This document shows positions 1 to 5,378 of a stretch of 5,767 nt of DNA, piece after piece. Made by a program: the position numbers and the translations under genes. Every line of letters begins with the position of its first letter. The stretch's first letter is position 1. The notes below the pieces were generated by a model. That model worked only from the letters and a program-made list of their open reading frames with translations, searched no databases and was not told where the DNA came from. This stretch comes from Pseudomonadota bacterium (lineage in GTDB: Bacteria > Desulfobacterota > Desulfobacteria > Desulfobacterales > C00003060). The stretch lies in the NCBI GenBank assembly GCA_015222985.1, contig JADFWI010000161.1:1-5767 (forward strand), read 5' to 3'.

Positions 1-160
1 GCTGCGTTGCCTGTCCGCCGTACAAGACTTTGGCAGGCGGGTCAAGGGATCGGCGTAAACGACTACAGCCTCACCCTTGACGCCTTGCATCTGCAGCACC
101 CTCGGCTTTTGCAACGTTAGGGATAACGCTATCTTGTTGGTGAAAGCCCACAAGGCCAAC
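1..160. repeat. Non-coding stretch with imperfect palindromes upstream of the PEPCK gene
   Basis: No convincing gene is seen here; the short open frame starting at 77 resembles no family and runs on into the inverted-repeat element to its right. The stretch holds nested inverted repeats: CGTTGC (5-10) with GCAACG (111-116), and GTCAAGGG (41-48) with CCCTTGAC (74-81). A small hairpin follows, CTTGTTGG (133-140) with CCCACAAG (147-154), pairing 7 of 8. The nested arrangement over about 5-116 suggests a degenerate extragenic palindromic repeat rather than a promoter. That reading is inference; each arm is short enough that chance is possible for any one of them. Confidence 0.35.
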
Positions 161-323
161 CGCAGCGAGACCTTTGAAAAATGTTCAATTTTGTTCAAGT
201 TCAAGGAACGTGTCCGCCTTAGGCGGATTAACCGCAGGAATACATTGAGTATTTTGAGGATTGAAATTTGAGCGTGACGCAGAAATTGATCAAAAGGGGG
301 CGTTTTTCAAAGGTCTCGCAGCG
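161..323. repeat. MITE-like palindromic element with perfect 17-bp terminal inverted repeats
   Basis: The arms GCGAGACCTTTGAAAAA (165-181) and TTTTTCAAAGGTCTCGC (303-319) are perfect reverse complements. Allowing one mismatch, the arms extend to 161-181 and 303-323 (20 of 21). Inside, TTTTGTTCAA (189-198) pairs 9 of 10 with TTGATCAAAA (286-295), and TCCGCC-TTA-GGCGGA (213-227) makes a perfect 6-bp hairpin. The unit of about 160 bp can therefore fold as one long imperfect stem. It has no coding capacity for a transposase, and no target-site duplication is visible just outside the arms. It ends 50 bp before the PEPCK start codon and so may lie in its leader. The element class is inferred from structure only. 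Confidence 0.6.
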
Positions 324-361
324 TTGAGATTTGATGCGAAGGTTGGCATGCCGCTATTAGA

Positions 362-368
362 AAGGAAG
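362..368 (+). promoter_or_regulatory. Ribosome binding site for the PEPCK gene
   Basis: AAGGAAG lies 5 nt before the ATG at 374. It is purine-rich with near-optimal spacing, and supports this start over later in-frame ATGs. Confidence 0.7.
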
Positions 369-373
369 TTCCA

Positions 374-2266
374 ATGGCTCCGAATAGGATACTCGAAAGC
401 AGATTAGGACCTGAGAGCTTGAGAAAGCTCATTGCGCTCAACAACCCTCTTCTAAATGAAGTCATTGAAGAGGCAATTTTGCAATTTCAACCCAACTCTG
501 TTTTTGTTTCAAACGGTTCTCCAGAGGATTTACACCGGGTGCGAGTGCAAGCCATCAGAGGGGGGGAGGAAAAGCCCCTCATTTTGCGAGGCCACACTAT
601 TCACTATGACGGATATGAAGATCAAGGAAGGGACCCGGTAAATACCAGATTTCTCCTGTCTGGCGGGGCTTCATTAGGACCGTCACTGAATTGTCTCGAA
701 GGAGAGGAGGGAATCGCCGAAATAGATAAGGTCATGAACGGCATCATGCGCGGCAAAGAGATGGTTGTCAGCTTTTACTCTTTGGGGCCGCTGGGCACTG
801 AATTTGCCATCCCTTGCGTTCAGGTCACGGATTCATACTATGTGGCACACAGTGAGGACATACTGTACCGCCAAGGATACGAACTGTTCAAAGGCGAGAC
901 AACCATGGATGGCTTCTTTGCTTTTTTGCATTCTGCCGGCGCGCTGAAACAAGGCGTCAGCCGCGATATTGATCTCCGGAGAATATTCATAGATCTGGAA
1001 AGGAATTTTGTTTATAGCGCGAACACACAATATGCCGGAAATACGGTTGCTGCAAAAAAACTGGCCCATCGCCTTGCCATAAGAAAGGCCGCCCGGGAAG
1101 ACTGGCTTGCTGAACACTTTCTCATTACAGGAGTTCCAAGCTATGAGGGAAGCAAAAAGACCTATATGGCCGGCGCTTTCCCAAGCTGGTGTGGCAAGAC
1201 ATCAACCTCCATGCTATTTGATGTTGTAGGGGATGATCTGGCCCATATTCGGAAGAAAGAGGGCAAGGTCTATGCCGCCAATGTTGAGAAGGGGATGTTT
1301 GGAGTCATTAAAGATGTGAATCTGAAGGATGACCCCTATATCCACGACATTCTTGTGCATCCGGGAGAAATCATATTTTCAAATGCTCTTGATGTGGAAG
1401 GCAGGGTCTATTGGCAGGGCATGGGAAAAGTCAATATCCCTTTGAAAGGGGACAACCATTCAGGCCACTGGTGGAAAGGAAAAAGCGACAGCAAGGGAAA
1501 ATTGATTCCCGTTTCCCACGACAATGCGCGGTTTTGTGTCGGCTTAGAGGGTCTTGAGAACTATGATGCCACTCAGGTTGTACATTTGGAAGGGATTATC
1601 TACGGCGGACGTAGTTCAAGAAGACCTGTACCCGTTTCCGAGCTGTACGGTTGGGTCCATGGCGTGTTTTGCGGCGCCAGCATTGAATCCGAGCCCACTG
1701 CCGCAACTGTTGGCGGATCCAGGTCTGAAGTCATTATTAATCCCATGGCAAATAAGGAGTTTCTATCGATTCCTATTGGAGAATACCTGGAAAACTATAT
1801 CAACTTCGGGAGAGACCTAAAGAAAACCCCAAGGATATTCTATGTCAACTACTTCCTTAGAGACGAGTCAGGCGACTTTACAAACACCAAAATGGATAAG
1901 AAAGTCTGGATAAGGTGGATGGAAAGACGGATCAGTGGCAAAGTCGGGGCATATGCAACGCCAACCGGCCTCATTCCCAAGTACGATGACCTGGCTGGGC
2001 TCTTCAAGAAGGAGTTGCAAACAAGTTATTCAAAAGAGGACTATGAGTTTCAGTTCATGACGTGTGTGCCGGAGCTTCTGGACAAACTCAATATTTCAGA
2101 AAAATTCTTCCAAAAAGAGACAAGCGCTGTTCCAAAAGAGATCTTCGGGATGATTGATGCGCTGAAAGATCTGCTCCTTGAAGCCCAAAAGACCCTTGGG
2201 GACAACATCTCACCTTTCAAGTTCAAAGACTACCAAGTGCCTGTGCCGTTGACGCTGCCATTTTAG
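374..2266 (+). CDS. pckG: Phosphoenolpyruvate carboxykinase, GTP-type fold, divergent nucleotide loop
   Basis: A cytosolic enzyme that interconverts oxaloacetate plus a nucleoside triphosphate with PEP, CO2 and the diphosphate, at the gluconeogenic/anaplerotic node. The 630 aa match the usual GTP-type length (about 600-625). Family landmarks are visible in order: SLGPLG (136-141) and QVTDSYYV (150-157); YAGN...KK (220-229) and AEH (246-248), the metal-ligand region; the P-loop AGAFPSWCGKTS (266-277) with the hyper-reactive Cys273; kinase-2 VGDDLAHI (285-292); NARFC (384-388); GGR (411-413); and GVFCGASIESEPTAA (430-444) at the mobile lid. Canonical enzymes next have a WPGFGEN segment and a Phe in WMFGRI that hold guanine. 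Here the matching stretch reads TNTKMDKK...WMERRI (503-520), so the nucleotide used is uncertain. The start is supported by AAGGAAG 5 nt upstream. The stop lies 13 bp from the convergent nadB stop. The family is sure; GTP specificity is assumed, not shown. Confidence 0.9.
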   Translation: MAPNRILESRLGPESLRKLIALNNPLLNEVIEEAILQFQPNSVFVSNGSPEDLHRVRVQAIRGGEEKPLILRGHTIHYDGYEDQGRDPVNTRFLLSGGASLGPSLNCLEGEEGIAEIDKVMNGIMRGKEMVVSFYSLGPLGTEFAIPCVQVTDSYYVAHSEDILYRQGYELFKGETTMDGFFAFLHSAGALKQGVSRDIDLRRIFIDLERNFVYSANTQYAGNTVAAKKLAHRLAIRKAAREDWLAEHFLITGVPSYEGSKKTYMAGAFPSWCGKTSTSMLFDVVGDDLAHIRKKEGKVYAANVEKGMFGVIKDVNLKDDPYIHDILVHPGEIIFSNALDVEGRVYWQGMGKVNIPLKGDNHSGHWWKGKSDSKGKLIPVSHDNARFCVGLEGLENYDATQVVHLEGIIYGGRSSRRPVPVSELYGWVHGVFCGASIESEPTAATVGGSRSEVIINPMANKEFLSIPIGEYLENYINFGRDLKKTPRIFYVNYFLRDESGDFTNTKMDKKVWIRWMERRISGKVGAYATPTGLIPKYDDLAGLFKKELQTSYSKEDYEFQFMTCVPELLDKLNISEKFFQKETSAVPKEIFGMIDALKDLLLEAQKTLGDNISPFKFKDYQVPVPLTLPF

Positions 2267-2279
2267 ATACTTTCCAGCC

Positions 2280-3905
2280 TCAACCCACAAAAGGCCGCCG
2301 CAGGATGGTATCCTTGAGCCAGTGTTTATCATCTTTTTGTGGGTACTGGATGTTATAATGCAGACCGCGGCTCTCCTTCCTTAGAGTGGCACTCTGGATA
2401 ATGAGAGCGGCCACCATGGCTATGTTGCGAAGCTCTATCAAATCCAGGGTGATCCTGAAATCCCAATAGTATTGTTGTATCTCTTCCTCCATCATTTCTA
2501 TGCGGTTTCGAGCGCGCAACAATCGCTTGTTGGAACGTACAATCCCTACGTAGTTCCACATGAGTCGCCGGATCTCGTCCCAGTTGTGCGAGACCACGAT
2601 CGCTTCATCGCTGTCTGTGGTGCCCATAGGATCCCAGGGGGGTGGGTCCGGACATAAGCCGGTATTCATTGTCTTAAGATCGTTTATCGCCTGCTGAGCT
2701 GCCCGGTCGGCATAGACCACGGCCTCAAGAAGGGAGTTGCTGGCAAGACGGTTTGCGCCATGGAGCCCTGTACAGGCTGTCTCTCCCACAGCATAGAGCC
2801 TTTCTATGTCCGTCTTCCCGTCCATATCCACCAGCACACCGCCACACATATAATGGGCCGCAGGGACCACAGGCATCGGTTCCTTGGTCATATCTATTCC
2901 AAAGGAAAGGCACTTCTGATAGATATTCGGGAAACGCTCCCTGAGAAAACCAGGTTCTTTGTGGGTGACATCCAGAAAGACGCAGTCGTCTCCACTCTTC
3001 TTTAGCTCGCTGTCAATGGCGCGGGCCACCACGTCTCGACAGGCCAGGTCTTTTTGGGGGTCGTAGTCTCCCATAAAGGCTCGACCTCGTGAATCGATCA
3101 GCACCCCGCCTTCGCCTCTGAGCGCCTCGGATATGAGAAAATTCTTGGCCTCAGGATGATAAAGACACGTGGGATGAAATTGGACGAATTCCAGGTTGGC
3201 AACGAGCGCTCCTGCCCGGTATGCCATGGCGATTCCGTCGCCTGTGGCTATGTCAGGATTACTGGTAAACAGATATACCTTGCCGGCCCCGCCGGTGGCC
3301 AGAACCGTTATCTTGGCATGGAAGGTGTGAACCTCATTGGTTTTGGTGTCCAGCACATAGGCGCCGCAGCACACATCCTCATGGGTCGCAGTGACAGTGC
3401 CTCGTTTCATCCTCGTGGAATAGGTGATGAGATCCACGGCAATGTGATCCTCAAAAAAACCAATGTGGTCTTGGTTTCGAACGCGATCCACGAGAGCCTG
3501 TTCAATGATGTGACCCGTGAAATCCCCCGCGTGGACGATCCTTTTCTGGCAATGCCCGCCCTCAAGTCCCAGATCAAGTTCCAGGTTGCCGGTACTATCT
3601 CGTGTGAAACTAACCCCCCAGTCGATGAGTTGCCCAACGATTTCCGGCCCGCATCTCACAACGATCTCAACAACATCGGCTCTGCAAAGCCCGTCTCCGG
3701 CCGTCAAGGTGTCTCGTACGTGAAGGTCAAAGGAGTCGTATTGGCCGAAGACCGAGGCGATCCCCCCCTGGGCATAGTTGGTGCTTGTGTCCATTGCCTC
3801 TTTCTTCGTGACAACAGCCACTTGGCCGTACTCTGCCACCTTCAGGGCAAAAGACAGACCCCCAATTCCGCTTCCAATGATCAAAAAATCAACATCGTGC
3901 CGCAT
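2280..3905 (-). CDS. nadB: L-aspartate oxidase
   Basis: An FAD enzyme of the cytoplasm that oxidises L-aspartate to iminoaspartate, which quinolinate synthase (NadA) uses in de novo NAD synthesis; family members can use fumarate as well as O2 as electron acceptor, which suits an anaerobe. At 541 aa it is almost the same length as E. coli NadB (540). It has the dinucleotide-binding GSGIGG (11-16), STNYAQGGIASVF (41-53), GLEGGH (113-118), QFHPT (242-246), SEALRGEGG (259-267), CRDVVARA (289-296), PAAHYMCGGV (348-357) and GLHGANRLASNSLLE (380-394). Residues equivalent to E. coli His244, Arg290, His351 and Arg386 are present at the same numbers; Ser259 replaces Thr259. A helical C-terminal domain follows. 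The upstream in-frame ATG at 3956 would add 17 unlike residues and overlap the preceding gene, so the ATG at 3905 was chosen. It starts 10 nt after the SH3 gene's stop with only a weak AAAGAA-like binding site, suggesting co-transcription and perhaps translational coupling. nadA and nadC are not in the window. Confidence 0.96.
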   Translation of the reverse strand: MRHDVDFLIIGSGIGGLSFALKVAEYGQVAVVTKKEAMDTSTNYAQGGIASVFGQYDSFDLHVRDTLTAGDGLCRADVVEIVVRCGPEIVGQLIDWGVSFTRDSTGNLELDLGLEGGHCQKRIVHAGDFTGHIIEQALVDRVRNQDHIGFFEDHIAVDLITYSTRMKRGTVTATHEDVCCGAYVLDTKTNEVHTFHAKITVLATGGAGKVYLFTSNPDIATGDGIAMAYRAGALVANLEFVQFHPTCLYHPEAKNFLISEALRGEGGVLIDSRGRAFMGDYDPQKDLACRDVVARAIDSELKKSGDDCVFLDVTHKEPGFLRERFPNIYQKCLSFGIDMTKEPMPVVPAAHYMCGGVLVDMDGKTDIERLYAVGETACTGLHGANRLASNSLLEAVVYADRAAQQAINDLKTMNTGLCPDPPPWDPMGTTDSDEAIVVSHNWDEIRRLMWNYVGIVRSNKRLLRARNRIEMMEEEIQQYYWDFRITLDLIELRNIAMVAALIIQSATLRKESRGLHYNIQYPQKDDKHWLKDTILRRPFVG

Positions 3906-3915
3906 GGTCAGTTCT

Positions 3916-4581
3916 TTACAGCAAAGAAGAACGCCGCTTCGGACGTCGAGACGCATAGCCTATGATGAAGCCCACAATAATGACGCTTCCGCCGGCAATA
4001 AACCAGCGAAGCGTCTGACTGTTACGGAGGCCATCCACCTCGTTTTCAAGTTCTGCCACCTGCTTCGTTTTTGTCCCCAGCTCCTTGCTCGCCTTTTCAT
4101 AGGAAGCTTTTAGAGCCAAGAATTCCTTGGATTCACTCTTCAGGGTTTCAAACGACTCACTTAAAGAATTTGCCGTCTGCGTTCGCTTTGACAATGCCCT
4201 TTCCAGTTCCTTACGTTCCCTCTTGATCCGGTCATTTTCTTCAGCAAGGGACTTTGACTTAAGACTCAGGGCCCGGTTTTGTCCCTGGAGTCGGGTAATA
4301 ATCTCCTGCTTGGGCGGCCCTGGAACCAGAAACTGGGCCAACATCCACCCTTCCTTCTCATCGGGCAGTCTGACCTTGACCCATTCGCTCTCGCCTTCAA
4401 TATCGAGCGCCTCCAGTATTTCTATTGGAGTGCCCGACTTGGGCATGGCAATGATCTTGTGCGTGCGATCCGGGCCAGTTCGAACCATAACCTCAAAGAC
4501 ATCTTTCACATACAGGGTTTCCCCATAGACGACTGTAACACCAAGAAAAAAGCAAACCAAGAATAGGAGCACAGACTTCAT
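3916..4581 (-). CDS. SH3-domain, coiled-coil, membrane-anchored protein (TIGR04211/YgiM-like)
   Basis: A predicted envelope protein of 221 aa. A signal peptide (1-20, hydrophobic LLFLVCFFLGVTVV, likely cut after VYG) leads to a bacterial SH3 domain (about 21-88), with VRTGPDRTHKIIAMPKSG and the WVKVRLPDEKEGWM pattern typical of SH3b repeats. A long charged heptad-rich segment (about 91-188) is a likely coiled coil. A C-terminal transmembrane helix (about 192-210, FIAGGSVIIVGFIIGYA) follows, then the basic tail SRRPKRRSSLL. This order matches the SH3-and-anchor family that includes E. coli YgiM; the SH3 and coiled coil would lie in the periplasm and the tail in the cytoplasm. The molecular role is not established; binding to peptidoglycan or another envelope ligand is inferred from SH3b domains in general. 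It is the first gene of a probable two-gene unit with nadB, 10 nt downstream, though no functional link is obvious. Confidence 0.88.
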   Translation of the reverse strand: MKSVLLFLVCFFLGVTVVYGETLYVKDVFEVMVRTGPDRTHKIIAMPKSGTPIEILEALDIEGESEWVKVRLPDEKEGWMLAQFLVPGPPKQEIITRLQGQNRALSLKSKSLAEENDRIKRERKELERALSKRTQTANSLSESFETLKSESKEFLALKASYEKASKELGTKTKQVAELENEVDGLRNSQTLRWFIAGGSVIIVGFIIGYASRRPKRRSSLL

Positions 4582-4592
4582 AATTCACCATT

Positions 4593-4600
4593 CCTCCCTT
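4593..4600 (-). promoter_or_regulatory. Ribosome binding site for the SH3-domain gene
   Basis: On the minus strand AAGGGAGG precedes the ATG at 4581 with an 11-nt spacer, slightly long but a strong anti-16S match. An earlier ATG in the spacer is out of frame, so 4581 is the better start. Confidence 0.65.
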
Positions 4601-4693
4601 TGCTCGAAAAGCTACTGCGAAAACTCCAGTAAATTTTATGAATTTGTAAAAAGTTCAAACTTCGCCCTCTGCGCGGTCATTTCGAGCGAAGCG

Positions 4694-4720
4694 CCCGCCC
4701 TGCCCGCCTTGCCCGCCCTG
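4694..4720 (-). repeat. Three 9-bp GC-rich tandem repeats; G-quadruplex motif on the minus strand
   Basis: Read on the plus strand the units are CCCGCCCTG (4694-4702), CCCGCCTTG (4703-4711) and CCCGCCCTG (4712-4720). The minus strand therefore carries five GGG tracts separated by 1, 2, 6 and 1 nt, which satisfies the usual four-tract G-quadruplex rule. The strand is the sense strand of the SH3-nadB unit, about 110-140 bp upstream of the SH3 start codon. Folding and function are unproven. Confidence 0.6.
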
Positions 4721-4760
4721 GCGCGACAGAAGCTGGACAGTGCCCAGGAGAGCAAAACCC

Positions 4761-4786
4761 GGTCTGGGCCAGGGTCTGGGCCAGGG
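4761..4786 (+). repeat. 12-bp tandem duplication making a regular G-quadruplex motif on the plus strand
   Basis: GGTCTGGGCCAG occurs twice head to tail (4761-4772, 4773-4784) followed by GG. This places four GGG tracts at 4766-4768, 4772-4774, 4778-4780 and 4784-4786, each separated by exactly 3 nt (CCA, TCT, CCA). It is a canonical G3N3 quadruplex motif on the strand opposite to the one at 4694-4720. Confidence 0.65.
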
Positions 4787-4855
4787 AAAAACCCCTGTTG
4801 TGCAACATGCTAAAAACATAAGATTTATTCCCGCCAATAGCGGGGTCGAAATGAC

Positions 4856-5047
4856 AGATTCACCGAGTCCGGCTTGTTTCGAAGCCGTCAGTTTTAGTAT
4901 TGGATAATTGGTGGCGTGTCAATAATTTCTTTGAAATCAACAGCGTAACATGTTACAAATTATGGATCATCCCCGATTAATTGTAGTTAATTAAGGCAAA
5001 ATAAGTGGGTTATCTCCCATTGAGCAGGCGTTATCCCAGAGCGTACA
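4856..5047. other. AT-rich spacer without genes
   Basis: No gene or clear promoter is seen. It holds a perfect 12-bp dyad GTAACATGTTAC (4945-4956) and AT-rich palindromic text, ATTAA (4976-4980) with TTAAT (4987-4991) and TTAATTAA (4987-4994). A 12-bp perfect palindrome is expected about once by chance in a window of this size, so no operator is claimed. Confidence 0.4.
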
Positions 5048-5282
5048 AGGGGTCAAGGATTCAAGGGTTCGAGTGAAATGCTAAAGAATTACAAAGAGTT
5101 GAAAGTCTGGCAAAGGTCATACGAACTCTGTTTAGAGATATAGGGGATTTAGATTTAATCAAAAAGGTGAATTGGGTAGACTAAACAAAGACATAGCGGA
5201 CATCGAAAGAATGTTAAAAGCGCTGATAAAGTCTTTTGAAAACAAACCCCTGAATCCTTGACCCCTGGAATCCTTGAACCCT
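5048..5282. mobile_element. Four-helix-bundle gene remnant framed by 22-bp inverted repeats
   Basis: Positions 5048-5069 and 5245-5266 are inverted repeats matching 21 of 22; the perfect core is AGGGGTCAAGGATTCA (5048-5063) against TGAATCCTTGACCCCT (5251-5266). A second direct copy of the right arm, GGAATCCTTGAACCCT (5267-5282), follows at once with 14 of 16 identical. Between the arms lies a decayed S23/IVP-type gene (5078-5261), whose C-terminal codons and stop fall inside the right arm. The repeats and the gene therefore look like one unit that travelled together. No target-site duplication is seen. That this is a mobile cassette is inference; an IVP-type element using another enzyme for movement is the best reading. 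Confidence 0.5.
5078..5261 (+). pseudogene. Decayed four-helix-bundle protein gene (23S rRNA IVP/S23 family)
   Basis: The 5' part, from the ATG at 5078, reads KNYKELKVWQRSYELCLE (residues 3-20), close to the conserved N-terminus of four-helix-bundle proteins of the 23S rRNA intervening-sequence family. It hits TAG at 5141 after 21 codons. The 3' part, in another frame (about 5154-5258), contains GELGRLNKDI followed by ADIERMLKALIKSFENK, typical of the C-terminus of the same family, and ends at TGA 5259-5261. Family members are usually about 115-125 aa, so roughly 60 central residues are missing. Bases 5143-5151 read Gly-Asp-Leu in a third frame, implying one further single-base loss. At least two lesions mean no product is made. 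Family function is poorly known; members occur within 23S rRNA intervening sequences and scattered on chromosomes. Confidence 0.75.
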
Positions 5283-5306
5283 CTTCTCCAACTAAATTGG
5301 AGAAGA
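5282..5306. terminator. Hairpin with 10-bp perfect stem, no T-tract
   Basis: TCTTCTCCAA (5282-5291) pairs perfectly with TTGGAGAAGA (5297-5306) around a 5-nt loop, CTAAA. It directly abuts the inverted-repeat cassette. Neither strand has a run of T after the stem, so a classical intrinsic terminator is not supported. It could be an extragenic palindrome or a degenerate terminator. Confidence 0.35.
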
Positions 5307-5310
5307 ACCT

Positions 5311-5348
5311 AAATTGTATCATTGCTTCGCGCCTAGAAATGACAATTT
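5311..5348. repeat. Short palindrome of the GTCATTT type upstream of the DUF1178 gene
   Basis: AAATTGT (5311-5317) and CATT (5320-5323) pair with ACAATTT (5342-5348) and AATG (5338-5341), giving 11 bp with a 2-nt AT bulge and a loop containing GCTTCGCG. The right arm GAAATGACA resembles the arm at 4848-4856, so the two may be members of one repeat family. It ends 30 bp before the ATG at 5379 and could affect that gene's leader, but no regulatory role is shown. Confidence 0.45.
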
Positions 5349-5378
5349 GAGGCCTCGCAAAACTATAGGTTACTTGAC

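Larger units (their letters stand above)
4676..4855. repeat. Interrupted palindromic extragenic repeat with GTCATTTCGA arms
   Basis: GTCATTTCGA (4676-4685) and TCGAAATGAC (4846-4855) are perfect 10-bp inverted repeats 160 bp apart. The left arm continues as GCGAAGCG; beside the right arm is a small hairpin CCCGC-CAATA-GCGGG (4830-4844). Sequences of the form GTCATTTCGAGCGAAGCG are, from general knowledge, a common intergenic palindrome in many bacterial and metagenomic genomes. Here the two arms look pushed apart by GC-rich tandem-repeat DNA (4694-4786). No gene is seen inside: the short Gly-rich open frame on the minus strand only translates the tandem repeats. Confidence 0.5.

Noticed and set aside
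77..271. A 64-aa open frame before the PEPCK gene
   Set aside because: It runs into the inverted-repeat element, including the TCCGCC/GGCGGA hairpin, and shows no recognisable domain, so its openness is probably incidental.
344..359. A sigma-54-like promoter (TGGCA at 344-348) before the PEPCK gene
   Set aside because: The downstream GC element at the required spacing is absent (TT at 357-358).
3906..3956. An upstream nadB start at 3956
   Set aside because: It would add 17 residues unlike the family N-terminus and overlap the SH3 gene; the ATG at 3905 gives the normal NadB length and puts GSGIGG near the N-terminus.
3156..3965. A 269-aa open frame on the plus strand
   Set aside because: It is antisense to nadB, whose full set of family motifs is on the minus strand; the antisense product resembles no family.
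4636..4661. A sigma-70-like promoter for the SH3 gene on the minus strand (TTGAAC ... TAAAAT)
   Set aside because: The spacer is only 14 nt, shorter than the usual 16-18 nt, so the match is too weak to annotate.
4655..4837. A 60-aa Gly-Gln-rich open frame on the minus strand
   Set aside because: Its composition simply translates the GC-rich tandem repeats and it has no convincing ribosome binding site.
4945..4956. Perfect 12-bp palindrome GTAACATGTTAC as an operator
   Set aside because: About 1.4 perfect 12-bp palindromes are expected by chance in a random sequence of this length, it is far from both start codons, and no regulator gene is nearby.
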